Part shown: in pieces, positions 8,835-17,862 of the stretch
How the letters are laid out: every line of letters starts with the position of its first letter
Position numbering within the stretch: the first letter of the stretch is position 1
Origin: Nocardioides marmorisolisilvae
Lineage (GTDB): Bacteria > Actinomycetota > Actinomycetes > Propionibacteriales > Nocardioidaceae
Assembly (NCBI RefSeq): GCF_031656915.1
Contig: NZ_CP134227.1
Coordinates: forward strand, 3,472,001 to 3,536,000
Direction: 5' to 3'
Length of the DNA stretch: 64,000 bases
The notes under the pieces: model-generated
Databases searched by the model: none
What the model was told of the DNA's origin: nothing
Seen by the model: the letters and a program-made list of their open reading frames with translations, nothing else
Position numbers and translations under genes: made by a program

Positions 8835-11302
8835 CCGTCACGGACGATGCTGCTCCCGCCGAGGGCGCCGTCAAGGAGATCGGACTGGCTCGGCGCCGCA
8901 AGGAGGACCAGCGGCTGATCACCGGTCGGACTCGGTGGACCGACAACCTGACTCTGCCCGGGATGCTGCACCTGGCCATGGTGCGCAGCCCCTTCGCACA
9001 CGCGAAGATCACCTCGATCGACACCGCGGCGGCCAAGTCGTCCGTCAACGTGGTCGACGTGCTGACCGGCGCCGACCTGGGCGAGTCCCAGGGTGTGAAC
9101 ATCAACGCCTGGCCGATCACGCCGGACCAGAAGACGCCGGTGCACCTGCCGATGCCGGTCGACCGGGTCGCGTTCGCCGGCGAGATCGTCGCCGTGGTCG
9201 TCGCCCGCAGCGCCGCAGCCGCCCGCGACGCGGCCGAGCTCGTCGACGTGGAGTACGACGAGCTGCCCGCCGCGCTCGACATGATGGAGGCCCTGGAGGC
9301 GGACTCCTCCCACGGCGCCCTCGCGCATCCCGACCTCGGCACCAACAAGTCGGCGTTGTGGGTCTTCGACTCCGCCGAGGCCGGCACCGGCGGCAACGTC
9401 GAGGAGGCCATCGCCAAGGCCCGGACCGACGGTGTGGTGATCGAGCGGGACTTCCGCCAGCAACGGCTGATCCCGGCGTTCATGGAGCCGCGGTCGGTGG
9501 TCGTGGACCCGACCGGCGAGCAGATCACGATGTGGTCGGCAACCCAGATCCCGCACATCCTGCGCTTCGCCCTGGCCGCCACCACCGGGGTGCCGGAGTC
9601 GAAGATCCGGGTGATCGCGCCCGACGTCGGCGGCGGTTTCGGCGGCAAGCTGCAGACCACCCCGGAGGAGTGGCTGGCCTGGGCGATCGCGCGCCGGATC
9701 GGCAAGCCGGTCAAGTACACCGAGACCCGGTCCGAGTCGCTGATGTCCGGCCACCACGGCCGCGACCAGTGGCAGAAGCTCACCCTCGCCGCCGAGAAGG
9801 ACGGCACCGTCACCGGCTTCAAGGTCGAGCTGACCGCTGACCTCGGTGCCTACGTCTCCCTGGTGGGCGGCGGGGTACCGGTGCTCGGGGCGTTCATGTT
9901 CAACTCCATCTACAAGTTCCCGGCCTACCACTTCGCCTGCCAGACGGTGCTGACCAACAAGACCTGGACCGACGCCTACCGCGGCGCGGGTCGGCCCGAG
10001 GCCACCTTCGGCATCGAGCGGATGATGGACGAGCTCGCCGCCGAGCTCGGCGTCGACCCGCTCGAGTTGCGGGAGAAGAACTGGATCCGGCACGAGGAGT
10101 TCCCGTTCACCACCGTCGCCGGCCTGGAGTACGACTCGGGCAACTATGAGCAGGCCACGGCTCGGGCCAAGGAGCTCTTCGGGTACGACGAACTGCGGGC
10201 CGAGCAGAAGCGGCGCCGGGAGGCGAACGACCCGGTCCAGCTCGGCATCGGGGTCTCGACGTTCACCGAGATGTGCGGGCTCGCGCCGTCCCGGGTGCTC
10301 GGCAGTCTCGACTACGGCGCCGGCGGCTGGGAGCACGCCGAAGTGCGGATGCTGGCCACCGGCAAGGTCGAGGTGGTCACCGGCACGTCGGCGCACGGCC
10401 AGGGCCACGAGACGGCGTTCAGCCAGATCGTCGCCGACCGGCTCGGGGTCCCGTTCGAGGACGTGGAGGTGCTGCACGGCGACACCCAGGTCTCCCACAA
10501 GGGTCTGGACACCTACGGGTCCCGGTCGCTGACCGTCGGCGGTGAGGCATTGGTGCGGGCCGCGGACAAGGTGATCGAGAAGGCCAAGCCGGTCGCGGCC
10601 CACCTGCTGGAGGCCTCCGTCGACGACCTGGAGTTCGCCGACGGCCGGTTCACGGTGCGCGGCACCGACAAGGGCGTCGGGATCACCGATCTCGCCGCCG
10701 CGGTCTTCGCCGCCCACGACTACCCCGAGGGGATGGAGCCGTCGCTGGACTCCGAGGCGACCTACGACCCGGTGAACTTCAGCTTCCCGCACGGCACCCA
10801 CCTGTGCGCGATGGAGGTCGACACCGAGACCGGTGCCACCCGGATGCGGAAGTACACCTGCGTCGACGACATCGGCACGGTGATCAACCCGCTGATCGTC
10901 GAGGGCCAGGTCCACGGCGGGCTGGTGCAGGGCATCGCGCAGGCGCTGTGGGAGGAGGCGGTCTACGACGACAGCGGCACCCTGGTCACCGGGTCGTTCG
11001 TGGACTACACGCTGCCGACCAGCGCGGACACGATCAGCTTCGAGACCGACCACCGCAGCACCGCCTCGACCACGAACACCCTGGGCACCAAGGGGGTCGG
11101 CGAGGCCGGCACCATTGCGTCGACGCCGGCGGTGGTGAACGCGGTCGTCGACGCGCTGAGGCCGTTCGGGGTCGACGACGTCACGATGCCCTGTACGCCG
11201 CAGCGTGTCTGGCAGGCGATCCATCGGGGCGGCGGAGGCGGGTCCGAGGCCGTTACCGAGGCGACACAACCCCACTTCGAGGGCGAAGGGAACCCGTCAT
11301 GA
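8831..11302 (+). CDS. coxL: Form II CODH-like molybdenum hydroxylase large subunit
   Basis: 823 residues, the catalytic Mo-MCD subunit. Motifs include [22 protein letters not shown] at the N terminus, VGGGFGGK in the Mo-binding core, the active-site loop A382-YRGAG-R388, and GVGEAG with the catalytic Glu at E758. True aerobic CO dehydrogenases (form I) carry AYXCSFR with a copper-binding Cys; here Arg-Gly-Ala-Gly replaces it, so there is no Cys to bind Cu. The enzyme belongs to the form II group, whose physiological substrates are uncertain. ATGA overlaps couple it to coxS and coxM. The C terminus has a Gly-rich extension after QAIHR. Confidence 0.94.
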   Translation: MTVTDDAAPAEGAVKEIGLARRRKEDQRLITGRTRWTDNLTLPGMLHLAMVRSPFAHAKITSIDTAAAKSSVNVVDVLTGADLGESQGVNINAWPITPDQKTPVHLPMPVDRVAFAGEIVAVVVARSAAAARDAAELVDVEYDELPAALDMMEALEADSSHGALAHPDLGTNKSALWVFDSAEAGTGGNVEEAIAKARTDGVVIERDFRQQRLIPAFMEPRSVVVDPTGEQITMWSATQIPHILRFALAATTGVPESKIRVIAPDVGGGFGGKLQTTPEEWLAWAIARRIGKPVKYTETRSESLMSGHHGRDQWQKLTLAAEKDGTVTGFKVELTADLGAYVSLVGGGVPVLGAFMFNSIYKFPAYHFACQTVLTNKTWTDAYRGAGRPEATFGIERMMDELAAELGVDPLELREKNWIRHEEFPFTTVAGLEYDSGNYEQATARAKELFGYDELRAEQKRRREANDPVQLGIGVSTFTEMCGLAPSRVLGSLDYGAGGWEHAEVRMLATGKVEVVTGTSAHGQGHETAFSQIVADRLGVPFEDVEVLHGDTQVSHKGLDTYGSRSLTVGGEALVRAADKVIEKAKPVAAHLLEASVDDLEFADGRFTVRGTDKGVGITDLAAAVFAAHDYPEGMEPSLDSEATYDPVNFSFPHGTHLCAMEVDTETGATRMRKYTCVDDIGTVINPLIVEGQVHGGLVQGIAQALWEEAVYDDSGTLVTGSFVDYTLPTSADTISFETDHRSTASTTNTLGTKGVGEAGTIASTPAVVNAVVDALRPFGVDDVTMPCTPQRVWQAIHRGGGGGSEAVTEATQPHFEGEGNPS

Positions 11303-12153
11303 TCCCCGCACAGTTCGACTACCTGGCTCCGACCTCGGTCGACGAGGCGCTGGCCGCGCTCGCCGAGCACGGCGACGATGCCAAGATCATGGCCGGCGGG
11401 CAGAGCCTGCTGCCCGTCCTGCGGATGCGGCTGAACGCGCCCGAGGTGGTCATCGACCTCGGCCGCATCGAGGGCCTGCGCGGCATCCGCGAGGACGGCG
11501 ACGACCTGGTGATCGGCGCCATGACCACCCACAGCGACGTGGGCGGCAACGCACTGGTCGCCCAGCACGCCGCCCTGATCACCAAGGCCGTCGAGCACCT
11601 GGCCGACGCCCAGGTGCGGCACCGCGGCACCTTCGGCGGCGCGCTCGCGCACGCCGACCCCGCCGGCGACCTCGGTGCACCGGCACTGGCCCTGGGCGCG
11701 TCCTTCGTGATCGCGGGATCCGGCGGCACCCGCACCGTGGCCGCGGCGGACTTCTTCACCGACGTGTTCACCACCGCGATCGGCGACGACGAGATCCTCA
11801 CCGAGGTGCGGATCCCCAAGCACACCGGCTGGGGCGCGCACTACGAGAAGTTCGTCCGGGTCTCCCACCAGTGGGCGATCGTGGCGGTCGCGGCCACTGT
11901 GCGTGCGGAGGGAGGGACCATCGCCGAGGCGGCGGTCGGACTGACCAACATGGGCTCCACCCCGTTGCGGGCCTCCGCGGTCGAGCAGGCGCTGGTGGGC
12001 CAGCCGGCGACCGAGGACGCCGTACGACGTGCCGCGGAGCGTGCCGCCGAGGGCACCGAGCCACCCTCGGACCTCAACGGGGACGCCGACTACCGTCGCC
12101 ACCTGGCCGGGGTGCTCACCCGGCGGGCGGTTCTCGCCGCGGCAGCAGGGTAG
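11299..12153 (+). CDS. coxM: CODH-like medium subunit, FAD-binding
   Basis: 284-residue flavoprotein subunit. It has the FAD pyrophosphate motifs of the family: AGGQSLLPVLRMR at 32-44 and RGTFGGALAHADPAGD at about 109-124, equivalent to the AGGHS and TIGG motifs of CoxM. The C-terminal CO_deh_flav_C domain follows from about 175. It takes electrons from the CoxS clusters to an external acceptor, probably the quinone pool. Start overlaps coxL as ATGA. Spacing to coxG is 9 nt. Confidence 0.94.
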   Translation: MIPAQFDYLAPTSVDEALAALAEHGDDAKIMAGGQSLLPVLRMRLNAPEVVIDLGRIEGLRGIREDGDDLVIGAMTTHSDVGGNALVAQHAALITKAVEHLADAQVRHRGTFGGALAHADPAGDLGAPALALGASFVIAGSGGTRTVAAADFFTDVFTTAIGDDEILTEVRIPKHTGWGAHYEKFVRVSHQWAIVAVAATVRAEGGTIAEAAVGLTNMGSTPLRASAVEQALVGQPATEDAVRRAAERAAEGTEPPSDLNGDADYRRHLAGVLTRRAVLAAAAG

Positions 12154-12162
12154 GGGGACTGC

Positions 12163-12891
12163 ATGCAGCTCACCCACGACTTCACCGTGCCCGCCTCGAT
12201 CGAGGAGACCTGGGCCGCTCTGAACGACATCGAGGGGGTCGCGGGGTGCTTCCCGGGCGCCACCGTGACCTCCGCGGAAGGCGACACGTTCAAGGGCTCG
12301 TGCAAGGTCAAGCTCGGTCCGATCGCGCTGGTCTACAACGGCTCCGGGCGGTTCATCGAGAAGGACGAGGGCGACCGCCGGATGGCCATCGAGGCCAAGG
12401 GCAAGGACAAGCGCGGCAACGGCACCGCCGGCGCCGACGTGGTCGCGACGATGACGCCGAGCGCCGACGGCACCCGGGTCACCGTGGTCACCGACCTGAA
12501 GATCACCGGCAAGCCGGCGCAGTTCGGCCGGGGGGTGATGCAGGACGTCAGCGACAAGCTGCTCGGCCAGTTCGTCGAGTGCCTGGCCCGGCGGCTCGAG
12601 TCGCCAGAGCCGGCGGTCGATCAGGACAGCGGACCGGCGTCGCAGCCCACAGGCGCGGCCGCCGAGGACAGCCCGGCTTCCGACCCCGATGCCGGCCCGG
12701 CCTCCGCGCCGCAGCCCGAGCCCGTGCGCGACCCCGCGCGCACCGCGCCGGCCCCGCAGTCCACCGACGACGCGCTCGACCTCGGCGCCACCGTGCTGCC
12801 GGTGCTGGCCCGCACCTACTGGCGCCACGCGCTCGCGGGCGTCCTCGCCCTGCTGGTGCTGCGCCGGGTCGTCCGCCGCAAGCGCCGCTGA
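12163..12891 (+). CDS. coxG: CoxG-like SRPBCC protein with C-terminal membrane anchor
   Basis: 242 residues. The first about 145 form an SRPBCC/CoxG fold (HDFTVPASIEETWAALNDIEGVAGCFPGATV ... FKGSCKVKLGPIALVYNGSGRFIEKDE). A Pro/Ala-rich linker of about 55 residues follows, then a hydrophobic segment (ALAGVLALLVL) and a basic tail RRKRR, so the protein is tail-anchored with its fold in the cytoplasm. CoxG is reported to anchor CODH to the membrane or to pass quinone, which fits the last gene of a coxSLMG operon. Confidence 0.92.
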   Translation: MQLTHDFTVPASIEETWAALNDIEGVAGCFPGATVTSAEGDTFKGSCKVKLGPIALVYNGSGRFIEKDEGDRRMAIEAKGKDKRGNGTAGADVVATMTPSADGTRVTVVTDLKITGKPAQFGRGVMQDVSDKLLGQFVECLARRLESPEPAVDQDSGPASQPTGAAAEDSPASDPDAGPASAPQPEPVRDPARTAPAPQSTDDALDLGATVLPVLARTYWRHALAGVLALLVLRRVVRRKRR

Positions 12892-12995
12892 CGTCGCCCC
12901 TCCCCGAGCCGGCACCACCGCCCACGCCAGGTGCAGTGCTCGCCAAGATGTCCCGTACGTCCGTGAACGAGTTCTCGTACTCGTCCGGCTCGACG

Positions 12996-13016
12996 CCCGG
13001 GACTAGCGAGCCCGGG
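12996..13016. terminator. Short CCCGGG hairpin between convergent genes
   Basis: CCCGGG, a nine-base loop, then CCCGGG, between the end of coxG and the end of the S53 peptidase gene on the other strand. The 12892-13047 gap holds nothing else recognisable apart from an ACGAG/CTCGT mini-repeat. Termination for one or both strands is plausible but weakly supported. Confidence 0.4.
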
Positions 13017-13047
13017 GGCCGACGCCGACGACCAGCGCGGCCGGACC

Positions 13048-14367
13048 CTACTGCGCGAGCTGCGGGACCAGCGCGTCCGCCTTCGGGGAGCCCAGGCCGG
13101 TCACGGCGTCCCAGCCCGGACCCGCGGAGTAGCCCGCGATGCTGCCGAAGTCGTTGTCGCCCGCGGTCACGTCGTGGAACAGCCGGTCAGCGAGCCGGGC
13201 ACCCCGGCCCCAGGCGTAGAGCCGGTCGTTCAGGTAGCCCACGCGCCCGCCGTTCATCTGGGCCGCGTCGGCCACCAGCCCGGCCCACTGCGGGCTCCCA
13301 GCGCTGGTGCCGCCGAACCGGAAGAACGCCGGCTGGCCGAGGGGAACGCTGAACACGGCCAGCACGCCGCCGTCGATCCCCGCGTTGTAGGCGACGTCCG
13401 GGACGGCCCGGCTGGGCAGGTGCAGCTTCTTCTGGAAGCGGGGCGTGCCGTAGAGCGTGCTGAAGCCGCCGCCGGCGTCGCCGAAGGTCGACACCTCGTC
13501 CCAGGCCTGCTCCGACTCGTAGGAACCACTGCTGTCGGCGACCAGTCGGGTGCCGCCCACGGCCGTCACGTAGGGGTCGGTGGCAGGGGTGCTCGCCGAC
13601 TTGAAGTACCCGGGGCCGGTGCAGTTCTGCTGGGCAGCGCCCTGGTCACCCGACGACGCGAGCAGGGTGATGTCCTGCGACACCGCCTGGCGGAAGACCG
13701 CGTGCTGTGCCTTGACGAGAGCCGGGTCCATGCACGTCTCGCCCTCGCCGAAGCTCTGCGAGATGACATCGCCGAGGTCGTGGTCCACGGCGTACCGGGT
13801 GGCGGAGAGGATGTCCGCGTCATTGTTGGACCTGGCGAGGACGAGGTCGATCGTCGCGCCCGGCGCGATGGCGTGGGCCCACTCCACGTCGAGCGTGATC
13901 TCGCCGGCCCAGCCCACCTGGTTGGTGTCGTTGTCGTCGAAGGGCGTCAGTCCGTCCGGTGCGATGACGTTCAGCGTGCTGTCGGGGAGCCCGAAGACCT
14001 GGTCGAACAGGGCCAGGTCCTGGTTGATCGTGGGGCTCTGGAAGGCATCCACGATCACGATCGTGCGGCCGGTGCCGTCGACGTCCAGCTTGTTGAAGCC
14101 GTACGCCGCGCGCATCTGTGCCGGCGAGTAGCACCCGGCGTCGTCCTGGCAGGAGAAGTGGGTGTCGGGGTCGGTGGTGTCGACCAGCCCGACGAAGCGC
14201 CCGTGCGGACCGGTGGAGATCGCTGGTGAGAACCCGCCGGAGCCACCGGATGCGGGGGACGAGGCGGCGACGGCACTGGTGGCAACGGGGGCCGCCGCGA
14301 GCGAGATGGCGGTGGCGGTGGCCGCGAGAGCGGCCGCGAGTGCCGACCGGCGAGGAGGGAGAGCCAC
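13048..14367 (-). CDS. Secreted S53 (sedolisin) family serine-carboxyl peptidase without prodomain
   Basis: 439 residues from a GTG at 14367, which follows AAGGAAG at a good distance. A signal peptide (RRSALAAALAATATAISLAAAPVATSAVA) precedes the catalytic domain beginning at SPAQMRAAYGF. Catalytic residues: E156 and D160 in GEITLD, oxyanion D241 in SSGD, nucleophile S355 in GGTSAGS. The C-terminal HDVTAGDNDFG ... WDAVTGLG region is the calcium site. Sedolisins usually carry a prodomain of about 170 residues; only about 45 residues lie between signal peptide and catalytic domain here. An upstream start at 14439 would put a hydrophilic stretch before the signal peptide and is rejected. Likely an extracellular protease. 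Confidence 0.92.
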   Translation of the reverse strand: MALPPRRSALAAALAATATAISLAAAPVATSAVAASSPASGGSGGFSPAISTGPHGRFVGLVDTTDPDTHFSCQDDAGCYSPAQMRAAYGFNKLDVDGTGRTIVIVDAFQSPTINQDLALFDQVFGLPDSTLNVIAPDGLTPFDDNDTNQVGWAGEITLDVEWAHAIAPGATIDLVLARSNNDADILSATRYAVDHDLGDVISQSFGEGETCMDPALVKAQHAVFRQAVSQDITLLASSGDQGAAQQNCTGPGYFKSASTPATDPYVTAVGGTRLVADSSGSYESEQAWDEVSTFGDAGGGFSTLYGTPRFQKKLHLPSRAVPDVAYNAGIDGGVLAVFSVPLGQPAFFRFGGTSAGSPQWAGLVADAAQMNGGRVGYLNDRLYAWGRGARLADRLFHDVTAGDNDFGSIAGYSAGPGWDAVTGLGSPKADALVPQLAQ

Positions 14368-14526
14368 GAGAATCTTCCTTGCTGTCAGGAGCGGGCACCG
14401 GTTCGCGGGCCCGAGCAGGTGGTGGACAGGAGCAACCAACGGGTCGGACGCTACGCCCCGGCGCGGGTCCGGGTGAATAGTCCGCCCGTGCCATTGCGCC
14501 GACCCGACGCCGGGCTCAGCGCCGGC

Positions 14527-17010
14527 TCAACGCGAACCGGAGTCGATGCCGACCACCAGCGGGTCGTGGTCCGACGCGCGGAACGGGTCGGGGGCGTAGA
14601 AGTCGGTGGCGTTGTCGTTGTAGCGGCTGTACTCCAGTGCCACCGGCTCCACGGAGTTGATGTTCCACACGTGCGCGCCCCTCACCATGCCGAGTGCGGC
14701 GCGGTTGGCGAGCACGTGGTCGAGTGAGCCGACCATGCCGTCGAACTGGTAGGTGTACTCGCCGGGCGCCTCGGTCGATCCGATGTCGGTGTAGCCGGCG
14801 GCGTAGAGGTGCCGCATCGGGTCCTCCTGCGTATAGGAGTTGAAGTCGCCGGACAGGAAGACCCGCGGGGTGTGGTACGTCGCCTGCACCCGGTCGGCGA
14901 ACTGGGTGAGCTCGTCGGCCTCGGCGATCCGCTGCGGGTTGGAGTTGCCCTGCCCGGTGCCGTCGTCGGGCCCGGAGCCCTTGGACTTGAAGTGGTTCAC
15001 GATCACGGCGAAGCGCTGGTCGAGTCCGCCACGCCGCGGCGCGAACGCCTGGGCCAGCGGGTCACGGGCGACGTCGAAGGCCGGCGCGTCGTCGATGATC
15101 GACGGCCCGACCGCCTTCACCCTTGCCGGCTTGTAGATGAACGCCGTGCGAATGACGTCCTCGTCGCTCTGGTCCCCGGCCGTCGGCGGCGTCGGCACGT
15201 AGCGCCAGGTGTGAGCGCCGGCCTCTGCGTTGAGCGCGTCCACCAGCTTGGCGACCGCCCAGTCGCGGGAGTGGGCGAACTTCGCGGAGTTCTCGATCTC
15301 CTCCAGCGACACGATGTCCGCGCCGAGGTGGTTGATCGCGTGCACGATCTTGATCTGCTGACGCTCCAGGTTGGCCTGGTCGGCGGCCCCGCGCGGGCCG
15401 TCGTCGCCGGCGGCGTCGGTGCAGTTCTTCACCGTGATGTGGTTGCCCTCGCGGTCGTCGTACCAGGTGCAGGTGCCGCCCGAGGCGACCCAGTCCGCAC
15501 CGGTGGTCGGGAAGTAGTTGAGCACATTGAACGAGGCCAGGTGCAGATTGCCGCCGGTCGGCGCCGGAGCGTCCTGACGGGTGTGCCCGAACGTCGCCGG
15601 AGCGGCGTCCGCTGCGGTCAGCTGGCCCGTCGGCTGCAGCTTCCACAGGTTGTTGCGGTAGTCGACGACCATCGGGGAGGTGAAGCGGACCGGCGCTCCG
15701 ACTCGGAGCTCGTGGTCCTGGGTCAGCCACGGCAGCGGGACGTCCTTGCCCGAGGTGAGGAAGTTGGTGGACGCGCCGTCGTCGAGGGTGATCAGCCGCG
15801 CGGCGTTGTCGGTCTCGACCGCGGCGATCGCGGCCGCGTCGTGCGGGTCCGCGACGTCGGTGGGTGTGGGCAGCGGGTGGTCGCCCGTGGCCAGGCCGAT
15901 CTCGGCGTACTGGTTGGTGGCGTAGTTGTCGCTGACCGTGTAGTCGCCCTGGGGGTCGATGAGCATGCCCTCGAGCGACTCCCGCTCGGCATCGGTCCGC
16001 GGCCACACCACCGTGGCCGGCTTGACCGCAGGGGCGGCGTCCGGGTCGGTCGTCACGTCGTCGGCATCGAGCTCGGTGAGCCCGCGGAACTCGCTGACCG
16101 TGCCGGACACGGTGACGTGGCTGCCCACCGGGGGTGCGGAGTCGGCGCGGGCGCCACCGAGGTAGACGAAGACCGCGTCGGAGGCGTGGTGCGTGGCCAG
16201 GTCGATGTCGCCACCCGTGCCGGGCGTCTGCAGGTAGAACCCGTTGAACCCGCCGGTGCGGTAGGACGCGGTCACCAGTCCGGACGTCACGACCGACATG
16301 CCGCTCATCGGGCTGCTGTCCCCGGTGCCCTGGATCTGCTCGATGGTCGCCGTACCGCCCTCTCCGGGGGGCTCGCTGCCGCCGCCGGCCGCCGCCGGAC
16401 TGGGCGCTCCGGCGCTGAGGTCGGCAGCGTTGTCGTCGGTGTCGGTGCCCTCGGCAGCGCGCGAGATCGAGCTGGTGCTGCTCGGTGCCGGTGCCGCGGC
16501 GGTCTCGAAGGTGTTGGTCGCTCCGAAGCCCACCAGGTCGAGGACCTGCGGGTCACCGGTCAGCGAGCCCGTCGGGGGAGCGGACAACGCGCCGGTGCGG
16601 TCGGCGAGGAAGACGGTGCCCTTGCTGGCGGAGATGTTGATGCCGGTGGCCTGCACGTCGGGAGCCACCGGGAGGTCCGCGCCGGTGCCGCCCTTGGCCA
16701 GACCGACCAGGAAGTGCCCGCCAGCCGCGATCGTGCCGGTCAGGTCGGCGACACCGGTCGGATCCGAGATGCCGGTGGCGGAGCGGTACTGGATCGAGGT
16801 GCCGGCGAGGTCGACGGCGGCCGTGGTCGGATTGAAGAGCTCGACGAAGTCCTGGTCATAGCTGGCCCCGGCGTTGGCGCCGGCGCCGTACACCTCGCTG
16901 ATCACGACTGTCGAGCCGTCCGGCGTGGCGCTCGCCGGGATGGCGGTCAGCAGGCTGGCCGGAACCGCCAGGGCGGACGCGGCGGCTGCCGCGACCATGG
17001 AGTGCTTCAT
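14527..17010 (-). CDS. ExeM/NucH family secreted endonuclease with lamin-tail domain
   Basis: 827 residues. The N-terminal signal peptide ends near ASA-TPDG. A lamin-tail-like domain (about 33-190) starts VVISEVYGAGANAGASYDQDFVELFNPT. A middle OB-like segment (SHVTVSGTVSEFRGLTELDAD) follows. The C-terminal half from NLHLASFNVLNYFPTTG is an endonuclease/exonuclease/phosphatase fold with SLEEIENS, VNHFKSKGSG, LSGDFNSY and SDHDPLVVGID. This arrangement is that of ExeM/NucH extracellular DNases, which degrade environmental DNA. GGGAGGGG lies just before the ATG. A hydrolase for DNA as nutrient or phosphate source is the likely role. Confidence 0.93.
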   Translation of the reverse strand: MKHSMVAAAAASALAVPASLLTAIPASATPDGSTVVISEVYGAGANAGASYDQDFVELFNPTTAAVDLAGTSIQYRSATGISDPTGVADLTGTIAAGGHFLVGLAKGGTGADLPVAPDVQATGINISASKGTVFLADRTGALSAPPTGSLTGDPQVLDLVGFGATNTFETAAAPAPSSTSSISRAAEGTDTDDNAADLSAGAPSPAAAGGGSEPPGEGGTATIEQIQGTGDSSPMSGMSVVTSGLVTASYRTGGFNGFYLQTPGTGGDIDLATHHASDAVFVYLGGARADSAPPVGSHVTVSGTVSEFRGLTELDADDVTTDPDAAPAVKPATVVWPRTDAERESLEGMLIDPQGDYTVSDNYATNQYAEIGLATGDHPLPTPTDVADPHDAAAIAAVETDNAARLITLDDGASTNFLTSGKDVPLPWLTQDHELRVGAPVRFTSPMVVDYRNNLWKLQPTGQLTAADAAPATFGHTRQDAPAPTGGNLHLASFNVLNYFPTTGADWVASGGTCTWYDDREGNHITVKNCTDAAGDDGPRGAADQANLERQQIKIVHAINHLGADIVSLEEIENSAKFAHSRDWAVAKLVDALNAEAGAHTWRYVPTPPTAGDQSDEDVIRTAFIYKPARVKAVGPSIIDDAPAFDVARDPLAQAFAPRRGGLDQRFAVIVNHFKSKGSGPDDGTGQGNSNPQRIAEADELTQFADRVQATYHTPRVFLSGDFNSYTQEDPMRHLYAAGYTDIGSTEAPGEYTYQFDGMVGSLDHVLANRAALGMVRGAHVWNINSVEPVALEYSRYNDNATDFYAPDPFRASDHDPLVVGIDSGSR

Positions 17011-17119
17011 GGGTGTCCCCTCCCGAGATGATCAACAACCCGGCCACTCAACACTGCGGCACCGACAGCTGGGAAGGGCCGGAACGTGCATGTTCCTGCA
17101 GCGACGGGTGGTGCAGAAG

Positions 17120-17752
17120 TCAGAAGACGTTGCGCGGGCGGAACTGGACGCTGATCCGTGGACCGACGGGACGCGCCGTCTTGGGCACGGCGTGCTCCCA
17201 GGTGCGCTGGCAGGAGCCGCCCATCACCACCAGGTCACCGTGCCCGAGGGCGAAGCCGTGCTCGACCCGGCCGCCGCGGGGCCGGAGCAACAGGTTGCGC
17301 GGCGACCCGAACGACACGATCGCGACCATGGTGTCCTGGCTCCGACCGCGGCCCACCGTGTCGCCGTGCCAGGCCACCGAGTCCGAGCCGTCGCGGTAGA
17401 AGCAGCAGCCGGCGGTGACGAACGGCTCGCCCAGCTCGCCGGCGTAGTGCCGGGTCAGCTGGGCGCGGGCCCGGGCCAGCGACGGATGGGGCAGAGCGTC
17501 GCCGACCCCATAGGTGTGCACGAGCCGGGGCACGTCGACCACCCGGTCGTACATCGACCGGCGCTCGGCCCGCCATGGGACGTCGTCGAACAGGAGCGGG
17601 AAGAGGGCGTCGGCACCGTGGAACCAGCCGGGCAGCACGTCGACCCAGGCGCCGGCCGAGAGCGTCGTACGGCGCAGGTCGGCGAGCGCGCCGGGCCCGG
17701 GCTCGGGTGCGTCGATGCCGTCGAGGAGGGACGGCTGGAAGGCGACCGTCAT
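17120..17752 (-). CDS. AlkB-family 2-oxoglutarate/Fe(II) dioxygenase
   Basis: 210 residues. The iron ligands are the His and Asp of WHGD (HxD) and the later His of WEHAVPK, and the 2-oxoglutarate-binding Arg is in RISVQFRP. AlkB-like enzymes repair alkylated bases in DNA or RNA by oxidative demethylation. The sequence DTMVAIVSFGSPRNLLLRPRGG and LGHGDLVVMGG fit the bacterial AlkB2-like group. A -10 box TAGGGT (17764-17759) stands 6 nt before the ATG, so the message is probably leaderless. The gene stands alone, divergent from the ABC exporter. Confidence 0.92.
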   Translation of the reverse strand: MTVAFQPSLLDGIDAPEPGPGALADLRRTTLSAGAWVDVLPGWFHGADALFPLLFDDVPWRAERRSMYDRVVDVPRLVHTYGVGDALPHPSLARARAQLTRHYAGELGEPFVTAGCCFYRDGSDSVAWHGDTVGRGRSQDTMVAIVSFGSPRNLLLRPRGGRVEHGFALGHGDLVVMGGSCQRTWEHAVPKTARPVGPRISVQFRPRNVF

Positions 17753-17862
17753 GAGGGCACCCTAGCACCACGGTCGAACAGACGTTCGAGGAGCCTGGCC
17801 GTGTCGGACCGCCGGAAAACCAGAGGCGCACCGGGGGTGCTGGCACGTACGGTCGATGGATC

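Noticed and set aside
8831-11302. Form I carbon monoxide dehydrogenase
   Set aside because: The active-site loop lacks the AYXCSFR cysteine, and gene order is S-L-M rather than M-S-L.
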